A stretch of DNA of 64,000 bases, from NCBI RefSeq assembly GCF_043641665.1, contig NC_092194.1:14366798-14430797 (forward strand), written 5' to 3'. Every line of letters starts with the position of its first letter. Within the stretch, counting starts at the first letter, position 1. Shown here piece by piece: positions 57,400-64,000 of the stretch. This DNA is from Enoplosus armatus. Taxonomy: Eukaryota > Chordata > Actinopteri > Centrarchiformes > Enoplosidae. Below the pieces are notes generated by a model. It was not told where the DNA came from and made no database searches. It was given only the letters and a program-made list of their open reading frames with translations. A program made the translations under genes and the position numbers.

Positions 57400-60300
57400 C
57401 TGTAGGGGGGCAGTGAGAGAGAAGTGAGTGAATGAATGGACAGAGGAAAGTGAAGGGGGCAGATGGCGTGGGAAATTGGGCAAAGAGAAGGAAGAAATCA
57501 GGGAAAAGGTTGAAGGAAAAAGGTTCACTGATACGAGGGGTTGTGATTACAAATTTCAGGGTGAGCACAGAGGAAGAGAGATTGAAGACATTGTAAGAAT
57601 TACACCAAGTTGTGATCATCTTAAATGCAGTACAAAAAAGCTAAAGTCTAGGATCAATCTATTTACACAGCGCAATCAAATGCAGTCTGGAGCATTGATC
57701 TGCAGTTGGAAAGAAAAACACGTCAAACTATCACACACCATGATTGCGTACTTCAGCTCTTGCTTGTCTGTCCGGCTTGCTTATCATCAGACTGAAGACA
57801 TTTTATGTGCCTATATCTAAATTCACATCAGTTTCAGTTCAATTTTTCTCCGTTTTGTTGCTGCTTCAAAGTGTAATGCAGAGACTAGAGCAAGTAAGAG
57901 CAGAGGTATGGCTCGACAGGAGACACCATTTGCTACAGAAGCTAAGAGCGATAAATGAAACTGGTTGACTTGAGAGAGTTATTTATGTCTCTGCAGCATG
58001 CCCTTTATATGTCCTGTGCAGTCAAATTCATCTGGATGAAATTGGTGGAAGACTTTGGCGTCGGTCCAGTGCACAATCATGGCTCCTTGTACAGCTCTGA
58101 ACCAATCTGGGGATTAAAACCCTTAAGAACGGGGTAAAGTACTTGGAGAAATAAAAACATTCCAGATGACTTTTTTGCTGGCTTGAAACTTATAATAATA
58201 TAGTCCCACAAATAATGCAAAATGAAATGCTAGAAGAAATGTTATTACTATATTGCTATGGTACTTTTAGACTTACTGAATGTAATTTTTACATACTGTA
58301 TATACTTTTCATAGAGGAGTAGAAAAATGACCAGGGAATCACTTGAGTCATGTGTGAGACCTGTGCATCTTTCCACGTTACTTTTCTTCTCATTCATCCT
58401 TTAATTAGGTTCATCCTTTTTATTAGACATTCCTTGGTAATGCACTGGCTAAATCTACCAGGCAGGAGTAAGTAAGACATTTACTTTCCACTTCCCATGT
58501 AATTGAATAAAACATGATATATATATCAACCGAACTGTTTGTGTGTCACATGGCAGAGTTTAGCTGGGCCTCTGTAGTTTGGCAGGCTAATTACTTCATT
58601 GGACAAGCATGACCACGGGTAATGCGAGGTCAAGCAGTCATTGCACCTTAGCTGAGACCTGTTCATTCTGAGGGCAACCAATGTGAAAGGGAATGGTTGC
58701 CTCTAAAGTAGAAGGTCAAGCAGGGTCTGGAAGAAGAGTTTGTCACAAGGAATGGAAGTATTGGAGTAAAGGGCATTAGTTAAATTTGGAATAACAAAGG
58801 ACATTTTTTCTAGCCAGATAAAACAATAAAGCTCATGTCCTGAGGAACCTGAGGTGAGAGATACGGTAGCATACACAGTTTCCTCTGTCACACGTTTCCA
58901 TTTATCTTTGCAGATCCTCAAATGAAACCACTCAAAGCAAACATATCCTTAACCTCTACTACCATCACTCTAAGACAGCAGCAGCGAAGGGGAACAATCA
59001 CCTCTTCTGAGAAGAGAGCCTTTCACCATGTAGTTTGGCTTTATCTCAAACAGTTTGAAGTGGCCTCCTTTCCTCATCTACCTCATGAACTCACAAGGGA
59101 GGACAAAGGAGAAAAGGACGGGGGTAGGTGCCATGAGACCTACACACTGATATTATACAAGGATGGGTGAAGCCACTTCAGACTGTTGAGCTTTATTTGT
59201 AGCCGAGTCAACTGTAAAACAGGAAGTATTAGTCCAGATAGAATAGAAACTATGGAACTTCTCCAGATTGCTAGCTTAAATATTACTTTGATGGGATTTA
59301 CAAGTGAGAATGTAGCCAGTACTTCCTGTTTTACAATGAAAGGCGATGCATTGTGAAAGGAAGGGAAAGGAGGGGGATCAAAGCAGACAGAGGAGCTGGT
59401 GGTCAAGCAAGAAAGGCTAAAGAGTTTTCTGAGGGAGCTCTCTAACACCACTATGGCGAATTACTGAGGAACACAGGATGAGGGAGAGGGTGAAAAACTA
59501 AAGGATGAGGGGCAAAAATGTGGCCAGGAACTGGGTAAACTGTTGAAGTAAAAGAGAAACAAGGAAATTGTGTGTGGGCGAGTTGCAGGAAGCACAGCGC
59601 TGGGAGGGGACGGGTGAAAGACATGAAAAGGAAGGGCTCCTCAAACTAGTCATATGTACGATATGCTACAGTGCTGGTCAGGGTCTGTGAAGAGGGGCAA
59701 GATACCAGTTACAACTTTTACAGCTACATTCCCTCCATACGGTTTTCCCACCTCTTGTAGGGAAGGACAAGACAAAACAGTAGTATAATGATAGTAAAAC
59801 CTGTACTACTTGCAGTACTGCAATACTCTCAACCCTGCAGGAAAATCACAGGTCTCTGTTGAGATCTACTTTGGACACTAGTCTTTGGGTCAATGGCTGC
59901 TTGGATTTACTATGAGATGAGGACCCTGAGACCTCTCTGTTCAGCATTTTTGATGAGGGTCAATACACCCATAACTAGGACAGTGATGGACCTCTAAGAG
60001 GGTGACATGTTAGGGGGCTATAGTAAAGGGCCACAATGGCTCCTCTGTTCAGCTCATCACTTGTGCTTGGCTCTCAACAGAGAGCTTTGTTCATTGCCCT
60101 TAGAGCGAGAGCTGGTGATGGTGGTTCATTAATGATAGTCCTACTGCCAGAAGGGATGAGAGAAAGAAAGCAATGAGAGAGAAAGTGGGAGACGGGGCTG
60201 GAGAGATAAAAAGGGGTAAAGAAGGGTGGCTTTTTGAGGACCAGCTTATTTATTTCACATTCCCTGTTTGCCTTAGTAGTTGAGGGAAGCATGTTGTCTG

Positions 60301-63300
60301 CTCACTATCCCAGCAAGGAGATGAGAGACAGATACAAAGGTTTCCTCAAAAAGCAGCAGTAGTACCAAGCCCTGGGTCACAGCACAAAGGGAGAAGTTCT
60401 AGCAACTAGGCCCAGTTAAGGCTGCAATGGAAAGCTGGGAGAGCAGCCTGAAACCATTTTAATACAACCATTTCTAACTGAGCCTAGGTCTAGTTCTAAA
60501 TATTAGATAGAAAAAGGTCTGAACCACAACAGAAAGGAAAATCTAGTTCCATAGGGGCCATGGATCTACTAGGAGAGAGGATACAAGCTAGCAGATCTAA
60601 TATAACAGAAAAAAAAGAACTTTTATTTTACAGTACCTTGGCAGCGTTTGCGCTTGTGACATGTAGTTTTAGCACTCGTCTGATATCCACTCCATTTGAA
60701 CAGAAAAGGGAGGTAGAAAGGGGGCAGGTGGGAGAGAACTAACAACCAAGAGAGAGTGAGTAATGGCCGTTACCCTGGTGTCAGTCTCACAGGCTACCGC
60801 TGTCATCACTCTTGAACAGGCCAATCTATCAAGTAGCGCTGCTATCAGGTTCCCACTTCAAGGCCCTGGACACAGAGCCTGCAGTGGTTACCGACAGAAC
60901 CTGGCGGCTGCAGGTAGATGTCATGAAAATAACCTGTAGCAGTGCGTTAGCTGCAGGCTGGGGTATACATAAGCCTACAGCTCAACATGCAGCGCTGCTT
61001 GACATATGCCTAAGATGACTGAGGTATCTGTTTTACACTCATTAGAGAAATCTACTGTGAAGACTAAACATGTCATAAAGTTACCCACCATGTCTTTAAG
61101 ATCCTAAATTTTGTTTACGTGTAATACAATGCTACTCTTCTAAAAAGAGTGTTATTGGATTATCATTTTGTTTGTTAAATATAATAGAAGGAAGTTCCTT
61201 CTCCACACAATACAGGACTAAAATAAGGAGAAAATAAAAAGAATACAACTATATTGTATATTAAGTAGCACAAACACCACAAATTAAGTGAACATTTCAA
61301 GACCTTTTGCAAAGACGTAAAACATAAATAACAGCACAAAACCTTAAAAATTCCTGACAGCATCCAGCAGTACTTATGTTTCCATTTGGGTAAATAATTA
61401 GTTTATATTTTGCATATTTACGAACAAAGGAAGGAACATACTGACTACAAACATGCAAAGACATCAATAATTTACAGTGTGGTTCAATACAATCTTTCTG
61501 TAGAGAAAACAATGGGTGAATTGTAGCATATTTAGAGAGAGATAAGTAAAGATAATGTTTGTTATTTGAAAAGTCATTGTAAATGAATAAAGGAATGTAT
61601 AAAACGCAATTGATGCACCTGATCTTGTAACTGTGCTTTAATGTTCCAGTAAATGGAGTCTGAAATACAGGCATTTGTGTAAGAGAGAAACAATGGCGGC
61701 TGGTAAAGAATTGTTCCACACATACGAATGACTTTATATTAACACTTAACACATTAATCATGTGAAAATTACCCAGACTAAATAATGTTTTCTATGTGTA
61801 ATTTAAATCCTAAACTGAAAACATTTTATTGCGGTATATGTTTTGATGGGAACCAAATCAAATGTTATTATCCTGAGTCTAAAATCGCCAAACAAGTTTG
61901 TGTGCTTTGCTCATAACAACTCTGTAATGGACAAAGACTACAGGCCAGCTATTTACAATATGTCACAATTATTGCTAAATATTTGTTATATTGAAATAAT
62001 CAGTCAAATGTATGTCCAAATGATTGTCCAACAGCAGCAGATCTATGTTCATTAAATCACTGAATCAGTTGTGGATGCCTTGATCTGACATTTAAAAAGA
62101 CCTCCTCGGCATTTGTTAACCAAATGAGCAAAGTCCACAAGTCTTAGATCAGACTAAATCTTCCGCGATAACACAGACATCAGACTTGCAAATGTCAGCA
62201 GTGTGTCCCTCAGCAGAGGTGAAAGGCTGAGGAGAAGTGAGAGATCTGCTGAGTGCACAGGAAGTTTGTTTGCTGTAAAAGCTATTAGTAAAGTCCATTT
62301 GGGCATTACAGCAGTGATGGATCTATCCATAAATAGGTGTTCCCTAATGACTGGAATATCTACTATGCACAGAATCATTATATGGATGTACTGACGATCA
62401 ATTAATTTGTGTGGTAGTTTGTAGTGTATGAAACATCTTTGGGGTTTAGATCATAATACACAACTTTAAAGTCACCTGAAGGCACGAGTGCACCATCACC
62501 ACTAATTTCAGACCAAACAAATCTTGCCAGTGTGAGCAGGAGGTTTAGACAATCTTATGTTGATTAGCATAAGATTCTTGCCACCTGATGATTTCAAACA
62601 TATCTAACGCACATCTAACTGACTTCCAACAAGAAATAAACAAATAAATAAAACATTTAAAAAAATACTGAGAGCTAGTTACTAGATGAGCAATTTTCAG
62701 TTATTTTATGCATGTCATCAATCATGCAGTGTGTTCCCAACCTCATGTGCTGGTTAAATAAATATGCTGCTGAATATGTAGAGTACACAAACAAACATGT
62801 GGGCCTTGCCTTCCTCAAAAATACCAAAAGTATAACAGATGACCCTGTGCCCGGCCAGCAGGTTTTATTTTTCCTTGACGTCTAGAAGCCTGTCAGACTG
62901 GTACACGCCCTATAGTTTCCACCATAGGCTTACTGCTCTATACTCATATACACAGACGTCAGAAAAGCTTAAACTGATCCTCCTCTAATTACATTTTTTT
63001 TCTTTTTTTTCTATTTCATATTCAAAAGTACAAATAACATTTTTCTTGGTCGGGCTTGGAGCATTGGCAACATTACGCTAAGAAAGAATTCTGCCTTTCA
63101 CAGTTGGCCAATGGTAATCACAACATTAAAAGACAGTTTATAAAATCCATCAACTATAATAACCTCGTCATTTCAGATTCAATAACTGAAATAAGAGCTG
63201 TTCAAGTTCACAAGTTCACAATGTCCGCTTTCCTCCAGAAAAGTACATTCGTATCATGAAAGAACAGGACATTCATGCATGTTTCGTACCTAGCAGTAGT

Positions 63301-64000
63301 CCTGCCCACATTATGATGTTATGCCTCCATAGCACGCTGCCTACCATATGTCTTCCCCTTTACTAACCTTTAGTCTCAGCCAGCTACTCAGACACAAGGA
63401 GGAAGGAGGGAGAAAGAAGAGAGTAGAGATAGGGAGAGGGAGAGGGAGAGGGAGAGATAGTAGGGGAAATGTATGTACTGCAGTAATGTCAGAGCGCAGC
63501 TCGCTGGCTTTATGATCCATTTATCAATTGTAATGCAGTTCAAGGCAGCCTACTGATGGCTCCAAGTGCTTCAGATTATTAGTTCCAAGGTAAAATACTC
63601 TACAGTAAAGGCTCCCTGTAATACAGACCGAAACCAGGTGAATTAACAGGATCTATCACTCACTTTGCTTTATCGCTTGGCTAAATATAGGAGTGGAAAA
63701 CAGTCTGCCAACAAAGGCAGCAGGAGGGTTTCAAACAGATGCTCAGTGTTTCGAGTCCCATGCATTAAAGGAAATTATGAAAACATGTAAAAATACAGCA
63801 GGCATAGGGTTTTAATAACATGCTGTGTAAGGGTATGTGCTTATTTACGTCTCACTACATGATACGGTGAGTAGAATTATACTGCACTATTCAACCTTGC
63901 AGTAATACAGCTCATCCATTGGACAAGCTAAGGTCACATGATGTGTGTGCTGTGCAATGGAGGGGCCTCCAAGTGTCACACAACCGATTTGTGTGCCCTT
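57400..64000 (-). other. ddhd1: Probable large DDHD1 intron, upstream exons not found
   Basis: 6.6 kb without a recognisable exon. The exon expected upstream (encoding a tryptophan-rich WFIDGTW-type segment in the human protein, from memory) was not seen on the minus strand. It contains a 16-bp inverted repeat (59,213-59,335) and a GGGAGA tract (63,431-63,457). A 154-codon AT-rich frame at 61,297-61,761 appears accidental. Confidence 0.55.
63431..63457. repeat. (GGGAGA)n microsatellite
   Basis: About four GGGAGA units within a longer purine-rich stretch (63,395-63,465). Confidence 0.9.

Noticed and set aside
61297..61761. 154-codon minus-strand reading frame
   Set aside because: AT-rich composition, no recognisable motif, no splice context linking it to DDHD1.

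Overview
This window is nuclear DNA of a teleost fish, most likely a percomorph. The evidence is intron-split vertebrate genes with GT-AG splice sites, many CA/GT microsatellites, and several dispersed repeats I recognise as typical of percomorph genomes (a TTAGCATGCTAAC-rich repeat, a TTAATCGATTAA-rich repeat, a Tc1-like-ended MITE). There is no sign of bacterial, viral or plasmid sequence.

Two protein genes lie in tandem, both on the minus strand. (1) FERMT2 (kindlin-2) runs from a non-coding first exon near 42,600-42,780 to a poly(A) signal near 3,355. I could place all 14 standard coding exons. They join in frame to 677 codons plus stop, close to the human 680-residue protein. Two further in-frame microexons, 21 nt at 8,570 and 33 nt at 18,802, would add 7 and 11 residues. 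(2) DDHD1 (phosphatidic-acid-preferring phospholipase A1) is partial. Eleven 3' coding exons lie between 57,399 and 49,317 and give about 534 C-terminal residues, including the SHSLG serine-lipase motif and the DDHD domain. Its N-terminal exons were not found between 57,400 and 64,000 and probably lie beyond the window. From memory, the human order on chromosome 14q22 is also FERMT2 next to DDHD1, which supports both identifications.

Layout: 1-3,300, repeat and unassigned intergenic DNA with one weak candidate exon; 3,330-5,693, FERMT2 3' UTR; 5,694-40,653, FERMT2 coding exons (introns up to 12.7 kb); 40,654-42,595, FERMT2 intron 1 with repeats and a CpG-containing segment; 42,596-42,900, first exon and promoter; 42,900-49,316, intergenic DNA with diverged tandem repeats, an unassigned TATA-type promoter-like patch and the DDHD1 3' UTR; 49,317-57,399, DDHD1 exons; 57,400-64,000, probably a large DDHD1 intron.

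The two proteins work in different processes: integrin activation at focal adhesions (kindlin-2), and phosphatidic acid hydrolysis (DDHD1). I see no new multi-gene system. The most useful observations are the two FERMT2 microexons, the CA and C tracts just downstream of the 33-nt one, the paired TCF/LEF-like sites in intron 1, and the promoter-like patch between the genes. All matches to human proteins are from memory, since no search could be run.
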